A stretch of 47,240 nt of DNA. It comes from an uncultured Pseudomonas sp. Its GTDB lineage: Bacteria > Pseudomonadota > Gammaproteobacteria > Pseudomonadales > Pseudomonadaceae. The stretch spans positions 1-47,240 of the forward strand of contig NZ_CAMPHN010000019.1 in the NCBI RefSeq assembly GCF_946885885.1, read 5' to 3'. Below, one piece after another: positions 28,824 through 36,366 of this stretch (the stretch's first letter is position 1; every line of letters starts with the position of its first letter). The notes under the pieces were generated by a model. That model ran no database searches. It was given only the letters and a program-made list of their open reading frames with translations, and had not been told where the DNA came from. The position numbers and the translations under genes are program-made.

Positions 28824-28892
28824 GTAGATCCCGGATGCAATCCGCTAGCAATCTATGCGGCCATACACTTCCCCGGATTTCATCCGGACTAC
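28824..28892. repeat. Imperfect palindromic repeat (GTAG...CCCGGAT type)
   Basis: A left arm near GTAGATCCCGGATGCAATCC (28824-28843) and a right arm CGGATTTCATCCGGACTAC (28874-28892) are inverted with mismatches. The element at 45389-45457 is of the same family. Confidence 0.7.
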
Positions 28893-28900
28893 GAGGCTGC

Positions 28901-28983
28901 GTAGGTTGGCGCTGAGCTTGCGAAGCCCAACGGGGAGTACCCCGATCGCTGTGTTGGGCTTCGCGGAACTCAGCCCAACCTAC
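28901..28983. repeat. Palindromic repeat (GTAGGTTGG...CCAACCTAC type)
   Basis: About 30-bp arms (28901-28930 and 28953-28983) are inverted with few mismatches. A smaller hairpin CGGGGAGTACCCCG lies between them (28931-28944). It is a typical Pseudomonas intergenic palindrome unrelated in sequence to its two neighbours. Confidence 0.75.
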
Positions 28984-29019
28984 CGGCCAACCAAGTACCG
29001 TGCCCTCGTTCCGTGGATC

Positions 29020-29080
29020 CCGGATAAGCCTTGGCGCAATCCGGGATTAGGCTACCCGGATTGCGCCAAGGCTTATCCGG
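29020..29080. repeat. Palindromic repeat with perfect 26-bp arms
   Basis: 29020-29045 and 29055-29080 are exact reverse complements around a 9-nt loop. The core GCGCAATCCGG is shared with the hairpin at 32686-32716. Confidence 0.9.
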
Positions 29081-29113
29081 CTACGGAGCTGTGTTTACCT
29101 GACCAGATAGCCG

Positions 29114-29329
29114 CTACGGTCGCATAAATCCATAGTCGCGCTGATCGTCGAGATTCTCCGCGAGAAATTGCAATTCGGCAGCCAGATCCGCCACCTCGCG
29201 CTCGCAACTGCTGCGCTGCACCACTGCGCTGAGCAAGGCGCGCAAAACGAGCCCTGGCTCAAAACCCTGCTCACTTGCCCGCCGCAAGCTCTGCTCGACC
29301 TCATGTCTGGCCCACTCGTGCACACCCAT
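29114..29329 (-). CDS. Small conserved Pseudomonas protein
   Basis: A 71-residue hydrophilic, probably helical protein with no named domain that I recognise (begins MGVHEWARHEVEQSLRRASE). It has GGAGG upstream of its ATG. In position it corresponds to PA4531 of PAO1 as I recall. Function unknown. Confidence 0.75.
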   Translation of the reverse strand: MGVHEWARHEVEQSLRRASEQGFEPGLVLRALLSAVVQRSSCEREVADLAAELQFLAENLDDQRDYGFMRP

Positions 29330-29438
29330 AACATCCCTCCGGCGAATCAATACAACGGTAAGCGTGCCTGACCGTCAGCACCGCGGTTTGATCTGGATCA
29401 AGCCAGCGTTATGAATGGAGTCGCGCATGCATCCATCA

Positions 29439-30128
29439 TCACTGAGGTTTATCGCCATCCTTCCAGGGCGCGGCCAGATAGCGGCTGCGATTGAAGGTTT
29501 CCAACCAATCCGGGTAGAACACCACGAGCGCGGTCACCAGCATGCCGTTGATAAACGCCTCGGGGAATATCACCAACCACAGGTAGCCGACGAAATCCCC
29601 GAGCCAGGGCGGCATGGGGAAGAGCCCGTCGGCCCATAAGATTCCCAGCCCCGCAAGAACGAAAAGCAATGCCGCCAGCGCCGCCGGGAAAAAGCCGCAA
29701 AAAAAGATATAGACGAACAGATTTCGCGGCTGCAAGCGCTCAACCCGCAATGCACACGCCTCGGTGACCGCTACCGGAATCAACACCAGCAGCACGCCAT
29801 TGACCCCGATAGCGGCCCAGTCCTGACGACCGAGCAGCACCATGCCGAGCTGCGCGACGAAGCCCGCAACTATCGCCAGCGGCCAATCCAGCAGCAAGGT
29901 CACCGCTGTCATGCCGATCAGGTGGTAGGACAGCCCTGAAGCGAAATCGCGACGCACCAGCCACAGGAGAAACAGCGCCACCACGGTGCCGAACAGCAGA
30001 TGCTGACGGCGCAGATCGCTGAACAACTCCAACCAGGGCGCGCGCCAAAACGCCCATAGCAACAAAGGCGCATACAGCAGCCAGCCGGCGGCCTGACTGG
30101 TGGGCGAGAGTAATTGTGCCGCGATCAT
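29439..30128 (-). CDS. Membrane protein of the CbiM/energy-coupling-factor permease family
   Basis: A 229-residue integral membrane protein with about six hydrophobic segments spanning most of the chain. The family resembles the CbiM-type substrate subunit of cobalt/nickel ECF transporters; the segment SYHLIGMTAVTLLL carries a histidine of the kind used for metal. No CbiN, CbiQ or CbiO gene is next to it, so its energy source and substrate are open. AGGGG precedes the ATG. Confidence 0.75.
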   Translation of the reverse strand: MIAAQLLSPTSQAAGWLLYAPLLLWAFWRAPWLELFSDLRRQHLLFGTVVALFLLWLVRRDFASGLSYHLIGMTAVTLLLDWPLAIVAGFVAQLGMVLLGRQDWAAIGVNGVLLVLIPVAVTEACALRVERLQPRNLFVYIFFCGFFPAALAALLFVLAGLGILWADGLFPMPPWLGDFVGYLWLVIFPEAFINGMLVTALVVFYPDWLETFNRSRYLAAPWKDGDKPQ

Positions 30129-30295
30129 TGCTTACCCCTATTGAGCGCCAGCCTATCCGCAAGCTTCGCCGAACAACCTCATGACCAGCGACCGAATGTA
30201 GTATCGCCAAGCGCCGCGCAACGAACGAGTAGTCGCCGCAAAAAACCTTTAGCCCGGACTTCCAGCCGCTCAAGCGCGCAGGCTAAGCTAACCTC

Positions 30296-30925
30296 ATGGA
30301 CGATTCAGACTACCTGCGTCTATTGACGCACCAGGCCGAACAGGCCAATGCGTTTCTCTCCAATGCCCGCAAGTGGGAGCGTGAGCGTTGGGTATGCCAG
30401 CGCCTTCTGCAAGCCTTGAATGTCAGACACCACCTCGACGAGTTCAGCGCATCCGGACAAGAACCGCCGGATGTGCTGTTCCGCGAAGCCAATTTCGAGG
30501 TTTTTTTCGTACTGGACCAAGGCCGCCGCCTGAACGATGAATGGCGCGCCGAGCTGGACCGCCGTCGTAGCGCCTTCTCACTCAGCCAACTGGTGCGCCG
30601 CGAAACCAGACCCAAGCGTATTGGCGCGGCCGAACTACAAGCTCGCCTGGCGCCGACCCTGCGCAAAAAATCCCACAACTATCTGGAGCGCGGCCTCGAT
30701 CCGGGCGAGCTGGATTTGCTGGCCTTCGTCAGCTTGAAGCGCGCGGTACCGGACTTCAATAGCCACTTCCCACCACCCACCGAGTACTTGCGCCAAGGCT
30801 GGCGTTCGCTGTCGTTGGTCGGCCCGACGTTCGCCCGCGTGCTCTTCGCCCACCCGGACGCTCCGGCGTTTCTGCGCAACAATCTCGGCCGCAGCGTGCT
30901 CTTCGATGTCGGCATCAGTCTATGA
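30296..30925 (+). CDS. DUF1780 protein
   Basis: A 209-residue soluble protein of the DUF1780 family, which is compared with GIY-YIG/SegE-type endonucleases. I recall PA4535 as the PAO1 counterpart with a solved structure and unknown function. The chain is rich in Arg and aromatics (RKWERERWVCQRLLQALNV; FFVLDQGRRLNDEWRAELDR). It stands alone, and its start lies close to the upstream spacer's end. Confidence 0.85.
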   Translation: MDDSDYLRLLTHQAEQANAFLSNARKWERERWVCQRLLQALNVRHHLDEFSASGQEPPDVLFREANFEVFFVLDQGRRLNDEWRAELDRRRSAFSLSQLVRRETRPKRIGAAELQARLAPTLRKKSHNYLERGLDPGELDLLAFVSLKRAVPDFNSHFPPPTEYLRQGWRSLSLVGPTFARVLFAHPDAPAFLRNNLGRSVLFDVGISL

Positions 30926-31043
30926 TGACGACGACTGCGCGCTACAGCTGATCGATACCCGCACACACAAGCATCCGGCCAGTAACGCGCCATTATTCGT
31001 CTGAATGACGACCTACGCGTTGAGCCCCCATCGAGCCCGCGGC

Positions 31044-31049
31044 TAGAAT
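31044..31049 (+). promoter_or_regulatory. Possible -10 box for DUF3094-ndh
   Basis: TAGAAT lies about 60 nt upstream of the DUF3094 gene. No clear -35 is seen. Confidence 0.3.
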
Positions 31050-31109
31050 AGCCCGCATTCACGGCACAGCTGGACGGTAACGCCACTGAGCCGATCTAAC
31101 GAGGTATGC

Positions 31110-31283
31110 ATGTCCAGCCGCCTGAGCCCAGACGACCAAAAACGCGTCGATCAATATCTGAGTGCCCCGCAGCATCAAGTCGAGCGTCAACCCTTCAGAG
31201 TATGGCGCCTATTGCTGATCATCCTGCTTACCGTAATCGGCCTGGGCCTGCTGAGCCGTCTTCTGAGTCGCCTGGTGCTATGA
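31110..31283 (+). CDS. Small membrane protein, DUF3094
   Basis: A 57-residue protein beginning MSSRLSPDDQKRVDQYL. A charged N-terminal half is followed by one membrane segment (about residues 33-50). DUF3094 proteins are normally found directly upstream of ndh in pseudomonads, as here (60 nt). The start may also be the ATG at 31106, which is in another frame; 31110 gives the family sequence, with GAGG upstream. Function unknown. Confidence 0.85.
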   Translation: MSSRLSPDDQKRVDQYLSAPQHQVERQPFRVWRLLLIILLTVIGLGLLSRLLSRLVL

Positions 31284-31343
31284 GCTGCTTCGCGCTCGCC
31301 CCGACACTCGCCGCGCATTTTTCAAACCTTGCGAGAATGTCCC

Positions 31344-32645
31344 ATGTCCCATCGAATAGTGATTGTCGGCGGCGGCGCCGGCGGCCTGGAGCTTGCTACC
31401 CGCCTGGGTAGAACCCTGGGTAAACGGCGCCAAGCGCATATCACCCTGGTCGACGCCAACCTGACGCATATCTGGAAACCGCTGCTGCACGAAGTGGCCG
31501 CCGGCTCGCTCAACTCCTCGGAAGATGAGCTGAACTATGTGGCCCAAGCCAAGTGGAATCATTTCGAGTTCCAACTCGGTTGCATGTCCGGCCTCAACCG
31601 CGCGGCGAAGTGCATCGTCCTGGCGGCCACCTACGACGAAGACGGCGAACTGCTGATGCCCGAGCGCGAGCTGGGCTACGACAGCCTGGTCATCGCCGTC
31701 GGCAGCACCACCAATGATTTCGGCACCCCCGGCGCGGCCGAACATTGCCTGTTTCTCGATACCCGCGAGCAAGCCGAGCGCTTCCATCGCCAGTTGCTCA
31801 GCCACTATCTGCGCGCCCATGCCAAGCAAACCGACAGCACCGAGCGGATCGACGTGGCGATTGTCGGCGCAGGCGCCACCGGCGTGGAATTGGCGGCCGA
31901 ACTGCACCACGCCGCCCATGAGTTGGCCGCCTACGGCCTGGATGGTATCCGCCCGGAGAATATGCGTATCACCTTGATCGAAGCGGGGCCACGGGTACTG
32001 CCCGCTCTGCCCGAACGCATCGGCCTGCCGGTGCATAAAACCCTGGAAAAACTCGGGGTCAGGGTGCTGACCGGCGCCGCGGTGAGCGAGGTGACCCGCG
32101 ACGCACTGCAAACCGCGCAAGGCCAGAGCACTCCCGCCAGCCTGAAAGTCTGGGCCGCGGGGATCCGCGCACCGGCGTTTCTCAAGGATCTGGACGGCCT
32201 GGAAAGCAACCGCATCAATCAACTGCAGGTGCGGCCGACCCTGCAAACCACCCGCGACGACAATATTTTCGCCTTTGGCGACTGCGCCGCCTGCCCGCAA
32301 CCCGGCGCGGAAGGCCGCAATGTCCCGCCACGCGCCCAGGCCGCGCACCAGCAAGCGTCGCTGCTGGCTAAATCCCTGAAGTTGCGTATCGCCGGCCAGC
32401 CGCTGCCGGAATACCGCTATCGCGATTACGGCTCGCTGATTTCGCTGTCGAGCTTTTCGGCGGTCGGCAACCTGATGGGCAACCTGACCGGCAGCGTGAT
32501 GCTCGAAGGCTGGCTCGCAAGGATGTTCTACGTGTCGCTTTACCGCATGCACCAGATCGCCCTGTACGGCATGGTGCGCACCCTGCTGCTGATGATCGGC
32601 GGACGCATTGGCCGCAGCACCGAGCCGCGGCTCAAGCTGCACTAA
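31344..32645 (+). CDS. ndh: Type II NADH dehydrogenase
   Basis: A 433-residue FAD enzyme, peripheral on the inner membrane, passing electrons from NADH to quinone without proton pumping. The FAD-binding GGGAGG (VIVGGGAGGLELATRLG) is at the N-terminus. The NADH-binding GAGATG (VAIVGAGATGVELAAEL) is near residue 175. The FAD-binding FAFGDCAACPQ lies near residue 310, and the C-terminal amphipathic/hydrophobic region anchors it. I use the ATG at 31344; a TTG 15 nt upstream is less likely. Confidence 0.95.
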   Translation: MSHRIVIVGGGAGGLELATRLGRTLGKRRQAHITLVDANLTHIWKPLLHEVAAGSLNSSEDELNYVAQAKWNHFEFQLGCMSGLNRAAKCIVLAATYDEDGELLMPERELGYDSLVIAVGSTTNDFGTPGAAEHCLFLDTREQAERFHRQLLSHYLRAHAKQTDSTERIDVAIVGAGATGVELAAELHHAAHELAAYGLDGIRPENMRITLIEAGPRVLPALPERIGLPVHKTLEKLGVRVLTGAAVSEVTRDALQTAQGQSTPASLKVWAAGIRAPAFLKDLDGLESNRINQLQVRPTLQTTRDDNIFAFGDCAACPQPGAEGRNVPPRAQAAHQQASLLAKSLKLRIAGQPLPEYRYRDYGSLISLSSFSAVGNLMGNLTGSVMLEGWLARMFYVSLYRMHQIALYGMVRTLLLMIGGRIGRSTEPRLKLH

Positions 32646-32685
32646 CAGGCTGTTGAAGGGCTACCCGCTAAAGCCTGATAAAACG

Positions 32686-32716
32686 GCGCAATCCGGAAAT
32701 CCAACCCGGATTGCGC
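32686..32716. repeat. Palindromic hairpin after ndh
   Basis: GCGCAATCCGG (32686-32696) and CCGGATTGCGC (32706-32716) form a perfect 11-bp stem, the same core as the element at 29020-29080. It may serve as the ndh terminator. The rest of 32646-32933 shows no gene I trust. Confidence 0.8.
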
Positions 32717-32936
32717 TGACGCTTATTCGAGCTACGGAACCATACGCAACGCACGGCTCGTAGGATGCGCGCCCCGCGGGCCAGACTGCCCGGCTATGGC
32801 CTGGCGCAAAGCCAAAACTCGCCCCGAGGTCACGGAACGCCCCCACGAGCGCTTAGGACGTTCGGGCTTGTGAAGGGACATAGGATCACTCCCCCAAACA
32901 CCGCCGCACGATGGAAATGCACAAATCGCAGGCAAT

Positions 32937-32962
32937 AAAAAACCCGCACCAGGCGGGTTTTT
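32937..32962 (-). terminator. Rho-independent terminator of the tRNA operon
   Basis: On the minus strand an AAAACCCGC stem pairs with GCGGGTTTT around a short loop, followed by a run of T. It lies just after tRNA-Lys. Confidence 0.88.
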
Positions 32963-32983
32963 ATCATTCAAGCGAACTTGAAA

Positions 32984-33059
32984 TGGTGGGTCGTGTAGGA
33001 TTCGAACCTACGACCAATTGGTTAAAAGCCAACTGCTCTACCAACTGAGCTAACGACCC
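32984..33059 (-). tRNA. tRNA-Lys (anticodon TTT)
   Basis: A full cloverleaf begins GGGTCGTTAGCTCAG. The anticodon loop CTTTTAA gives TTT, the T-loop GGTTCGAATCC is standard, and CCA is encoded. It is 76 nt long. Confidence 0.97.
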
Positions 33060-33064
33060 GAAAA

Positions 33065-33141
33065 TGGTCGGGGTAGGGGGATTCGAACTCCCGACATCCT
33101 GCTCCCAAAGCAGGCGCGCTACCGGACTGCGCTATACCCCG
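33065..33141 (-). tRNA. tRNA-Pro (anticodon TGG)
   Basis: It begins CGGGGTATAGCGCAG. The anticodon stem-loop CTGCTTTGGGAGCAG gives TGG, the T-loop is AGTTCGAATCC, and CCA is encoded. It is 77 nt, separated from tRNA-Lys by 5 nt. Confidence 0.97.
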
Positions 33142-33150
33142 GTTAGAAGT

Positions 33151-33226
33151 TGGCTCCGCGACCAGGACTCGAACCTGGGACCCAATGATTAACAGTCATT
33201 TGCTCTACCGACTGAGCTATCGCGGA
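33151..33226 (-). tRNA. tRNA-Asn (anticodon GTT)
   Basis: It begins TCCGCGATAGCTCAG. The anticodon loop CTGTTAA gives GTT, the T-loop is GGTTCGAGTCC, and CCA is encoded. It is the first gene of the Asn-Pro-Lys operon. Confidence 0.97.
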
Positions 33227-33293
33227 ACTAAGTACTTCTAAATTCTCGTCTACCGGCGTCGACCTAGGCCGTTTCCCGTATCTGAGGCGCGCC

Positions 33294-33321
33294 ATTTTAC
33301 GTTTCCACGACGCGCTGTCAA
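33294..33321 (-). promoter_or_regulatory. Sigma-70 promoter of the tRNA operon
   Basis: On the minus strand a perfect TTGACA (33316-33321) and TAAAAT (33294-33299) are 16 nt apart. A GC-rich stretch (GGCGCGCC) follows the -10, the discriminator type linked with stringent control of stable RNA genes. Confidence 0.85.
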
Positions 33322-33436
33322 CCCCTTAAATTGCTTTTGTGACAATGCTTTGCAGGCACATAGCTGACTGCTATACCTTGCTAACGATTACAGCCATCGC
33401 AGCCCCGTTAGCACCAGGCTTTCAACAGGAACGTCC

Positions 33437-35776
33437 ATGAGTACCCGGGACACCCCCAAGGATAACCTCCACCCCAGCAACACCCTGGCCAGCCGTGGCA
33501 TTCAACCGCGTTTCAGCGATCTGGCACAGAGTTGCCGCAAGCTGGGCATGAATCGTCTCGCCGAAAATCTCAATGGAGTATTCAGCCAAGTCGACGACAC
33601 CCTGTTCGAATGCGCGGAAAAAGCCGAGAACAATCGACTGCAAACGCTGTTTTTCGACAGCATGCGCGAAATACGCCGCCTGCGCCCGCAGATAGAACGC
33701 AGCTACCACCAGCAGATCGCCCAGAACCTCTGCGACTTTCTCGAAGGCAACCTCAAGCCGACAGCGCCGACCGCAGAACTCGATGCCGAACACCTGACGC
33801 TGATACAGAACGAGGAGTATGAGGAAAGCCTGCAAGTCACCAATATGGTGAGCCGGGTCAAAGCCCGCTGCGCCCAGCCGCTGTTCGCCCTGGAACAGCG
33901 TTTGGCGGTACTCAATAGCGGAAAAAAACTCGGCGAAGACAGCAACCCGTTCGGCCCGCAGGCGATTGCCCTGGCATTCCGCTCGGCCCTGGCGCCCTGC
34001 CCCCTTTCCCTGCGGATCAAGATCATCCTCTATTCGCTGTTCGATCAGCATGTAATGCGCGATCTCGACGCTTTATATAGCGCCCTGAATCAGCGCTTGA
34101 TCGATGCCGGCGTGTTGCCCAACCTCAAGTACAGCCCACGCCACGCGAGCAGCCCGCCCCCACCGAGCGCCGTCAAGCCAGCAGAGCCAGCTACCCCGTC
34201 AACCACCTCACAGGGACTGGCTGACGCGTCGAGCCCAGCGGATAGAACCGGGCCTTATCCAACGGGCACACCGGCGGCCAACCTCGACGGTGCCCCGCCC
34301 AGCGATCCTGGCGAGTTGCTGCTGGGACTGACCGGCCTGCTCAGCGAGCATCGGCAGCGCGACATCGACGCCCCCTTGCTCGGCGATACCCGCAGCATCG
34401 CCAGTTTTGCGCCGCGCAATGCCACGCGAACCTACAGCGCCAGCGAGCTGCTGGACGCACTGAACCGTATGCAACAGCAATCGGCCAGCGACTTGAGGCA
34501 ACGCCTGCATAGCCCGCAGCGGGTCGACGGTCTGAAAGCCGACTTGCAGCAACAACTGCAAGCGCATGCCCAGCATCCCGAACCGCACAAGCTGTCCGAT
34601 CAGGAAGCCGATATCGTCGACCTGGTCGGCATGCTGTTCGACTTTATCCTCGATGACGAGAACCTGCCGGACAGCTGCAAAACCACGCTATCGCACCTGC
34701 ATACCCCCTATTTGAAGATCGCACTGCAAGACAAAGCGCTGTTCACCCAGCATCACCATCCGGCACGCCGCCTGCTCAACACCATGGCCCAAGCCGGGGT
34801 GTTGTATGGCGACGAAGGGGATGAATGCGACCTGCTGGCGAAAATTCGCTGGGTCGTCGAACGCGTCATCCAGGACTTCAACGGCGACTTGCAGCTATTC
34901 GATAACCTGCTGGATGAATTCAACGAATTCGTCGCCACCCTCAAACACAAGGTCGAATTACGCGAACGCCGCGCGGTGGAAGCCGCCAAGGGCCGCGACA
35001 AGCTCCTGGGCGCGCGGCAGCGGGCCATGGAAGTCATCGCCAATTGCCTTAAGCATCGCGATCCCCCGGGCATCATTCGTAATTTCCTCGAGCTGACCTG
35101 GGCCGATGTCCTGGTATTCGTCGCGCTGCGCCACGGCAAGCAAGGCAGCGAGTGGCAGCGCGCTTGCGAGGTCGCCGAACAATTGGCCTGGAGCGGCACG
35201 CCGCTGGACGAGGCCGGACGCGAGCGTTTGCAGGCACTGCGCGTGGCCTTGCTGGAAGACTTGCGTCAGGGTTTGCAGTTGCTCGGCGGTTACCATGAAG
35301 ACGGTATTCGCCGTCTGCTGCAAGACCTGGTCGCCTGCCAACACGCCGTGCAGGGCAAGCAACCGCAACTGGCCGCCAAACTCAACCCGAGCCTGCCGCC
35401 GAGCCCGTTCGGCGCCATGCTCGGCGAGGATGCCGCCCTGGCGGTACAAGCGCCGAAGCTCTCCGCCGGCGCCGAAAAGCGGATCCAGGAGCTGGAGCAG
35501 CTCGAATTCGGCACCTGGTTCGAATTCGGTACAGGTACGCAAGCCCGTGCGGCGAAGCTGTCCTGGTTCAGCCCCACGACGCACAACTACATGTTCGTCG
35601 ACAGCGGCGGCCAGCGGGTGGCGATCAAACCGATCGCCCAGTTGGCCAATGAAATGGAACAAGGCTTGGCACGGATAATTCCGACCGAGCAGAGTACGCC
35701 GTTGATGGATCGCGCCCTCTCCACTATCTACCGCGTGCTGCAACGCCTGACCGGGCGCAGCGGCGAAACGAACTAG
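33437..35776 (+). CDS. DUF1631 protein, second copy
   Basis: A 779-residue cytoplasmic, largely helical protein, paralogous to the product of 16793-19105. Shared features are an N-terminal segment (QVDDTLFECAEKAENNRLQT against NADDTLFEMADRSTSNAEQN), the middle DIVDLVGMLFDFILDDENLPDS, and the C-terminal module (FGTWFEFGTG ... NYMFVDSGGQRVAIK). A Pro/Ser/Ala-rich linker lies near residues 235-290. The PilZ gene begins 8 nt after its stop, so they form an operon. This suggests a link to c-di-GMP signalling, but function is unknown. Confidence 0.88.
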   Translation: MSTRDTPKDNLHPSNTLASRGIQPRFSDLAQSCRKLGMNRLAENLNGVFSQVDDTLFECAEKAENNRLQTLFFDSMREIRRLRPQIERSYHQQIAQNLCDFLEGNLKPTAPTAELDAEHLTLIQNEEYEESLQVTNMVSRVKARCAQPLFALEQRLAVLNSGKKLGEDSNPFGPQAIALAFRSALAPCPLSLRIKIILYSLFDQHVMRDLDALYSALNQRLIDAGVLPNLKYSPRHASSPPPPSAVKPAEPATPSTTSQGLADASSPADRTGPYPTGTPAANLDGAPPSDPGELLLGLTGLLSEHRQRDIDAPLLGDTRSIASFAPRNATRTYSASELLDALNRMQQQSASDLRQRLHSPQRVDGLKADLQQQLQAHAQHPEPHKLSDQEADIVDLVGMLFDFILDDENLPDSCKTTLSHLHTPYLKIALQDKALFTQHHHPARRLLNTMAQAGVLYGDEGDECDLLAKIRWVVERVIQDFNGDLQLFDNLLDEFNEFVATLKHKVELRERRAVEAAKGRDKLLGARQRAMEVIANCLKHRDPPGIIRNFLELTWADVLVFVALRHGKQGSEWQRACEVAEQLAWSGTPLDEAGRERLQALRVALLEDLRQGLQLLGGYHEDGIRRLLQDLVACQHAVQGKQPQLAAKLNPSLPPSPFGAMLGEDAALAVQAPKLSAGAEKRIQELEQLEFGTWFEFGTGTQARAAKLSWFSPTTHNYMFVDSGGQRVAIKPIAQLANEMEQGLARIIPTEQSTPLMDRALSTIYRVLQRLTGRSGETN

Positions 35777-35784
35777 GAGCCACC

Positions 35785-36117
35785 ATGGATGAACGTCGCC
35801 GCCATAACCGCCAGCACACCGAGCTGCAGCTGGAGGTCTTCGAATTGCACAGCGGTGCGCACCTGGGCCGCGTGGTGGACCTGTCCGACGATGGTTTCAT
35901 GCTGTTCAGCTGCACCCCGCAGCAAGCCGATACGGTTATCGAGTGTCGTTTGGTCAGCGAACAGGTGATAGAAGGCGTCAGCGAGGTCAAGCTCGGCGTC
36001 GATTGCCTGTGGAGCCGGCCAGGGGCCGACGGCCAGCATTGCTGGGCCGGCTTCCATATCATCGACCTGGCGGAAGATCAGGCCGCGGCACTGCAGGTGC
36101 TGCTCGATCACCTATAA
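35785..36117 (+). CDS. PilZ-domain protein, c-di-GMP-binding type
   Basis: A 110-residue single-domain PilZ protein. The c-di-GMP-binding signature is intact: RRHNR (R5-x3-R9) and DLSDDG near residue 32-37. This differs from the T4P protein PilZ itself, which lacks these residues. TAGGAG precedes the ATG. It is probably cotranscribed with the DUF1631 gene, whose product may be its target or partner. Confidence 0.88.
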   Translation: MDERRRHNRQHTELQLEVFELHSGAHLGRVVDLSDDGFMLFSCTPQQADTVIECRLVSEQVIEGVSEVKLGVDCLWSRPGADGQHCWAGFHIIDLAEDQAAALQVLLDHL

Positions 36118-36239
36118 GACAGGTTCTCGAGTCGGGGAACCTGCTGTGCAACAAGCAAATGGGACAGACCGGCCAGCGCTTGGCGGGTTACGTGGCGCCC
36201 AAACTCCATCATTGGTTGTAAAAACCTGCACGGCACCAC

Positions 36240-36289
36240 TAGGGTCTGTTGCCGTTTCATCGCTTGCGCTGAAACGGCAACAGACCCTA
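36240..36289. repeat. Palindrome with perfect 20-bp arms
   Basis: 36240-36259 (TAGGGTCTGTTGCCGTTTCA) and 36270-36289 are exact reverse complements around a 10-nt loop. The right half plus the loop end recurs at 27-54. Confidence 0.92.
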
Positions 36290-36313
36290 CCCCCCCTGCA
36301 AAAGCTACCGGCA

Positions 36314-36357
36314 ACAAAAAACACCCCGGCCAGCGTATGCCGTATCGGGGTGTTTTC
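36314..36357 (-). terminator. Terminator of clpB
   Basis: On the minus strand the stem AAAACACCCCG...CGGGGTGTTTT is followed by TTTGTT. It lies just after the clpB stop. The PilZ-clpB spacer holds no gene. Confidence 0.85.
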
Positions 36358-36366
36358 GTCACGACC

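Noticed and set aside
28824..29080. CRISPR array
   Set aside because: The repeats are inverted rather than direct, differ in sequence, and there are no regular spacers.
32732..32971. 79-residue minus-strand open frame between ndh and tRNA-Lys
   Set aside because: It begins inside the tRNA-operon terminator, has no RBS and looks like repeat-derived sequence.
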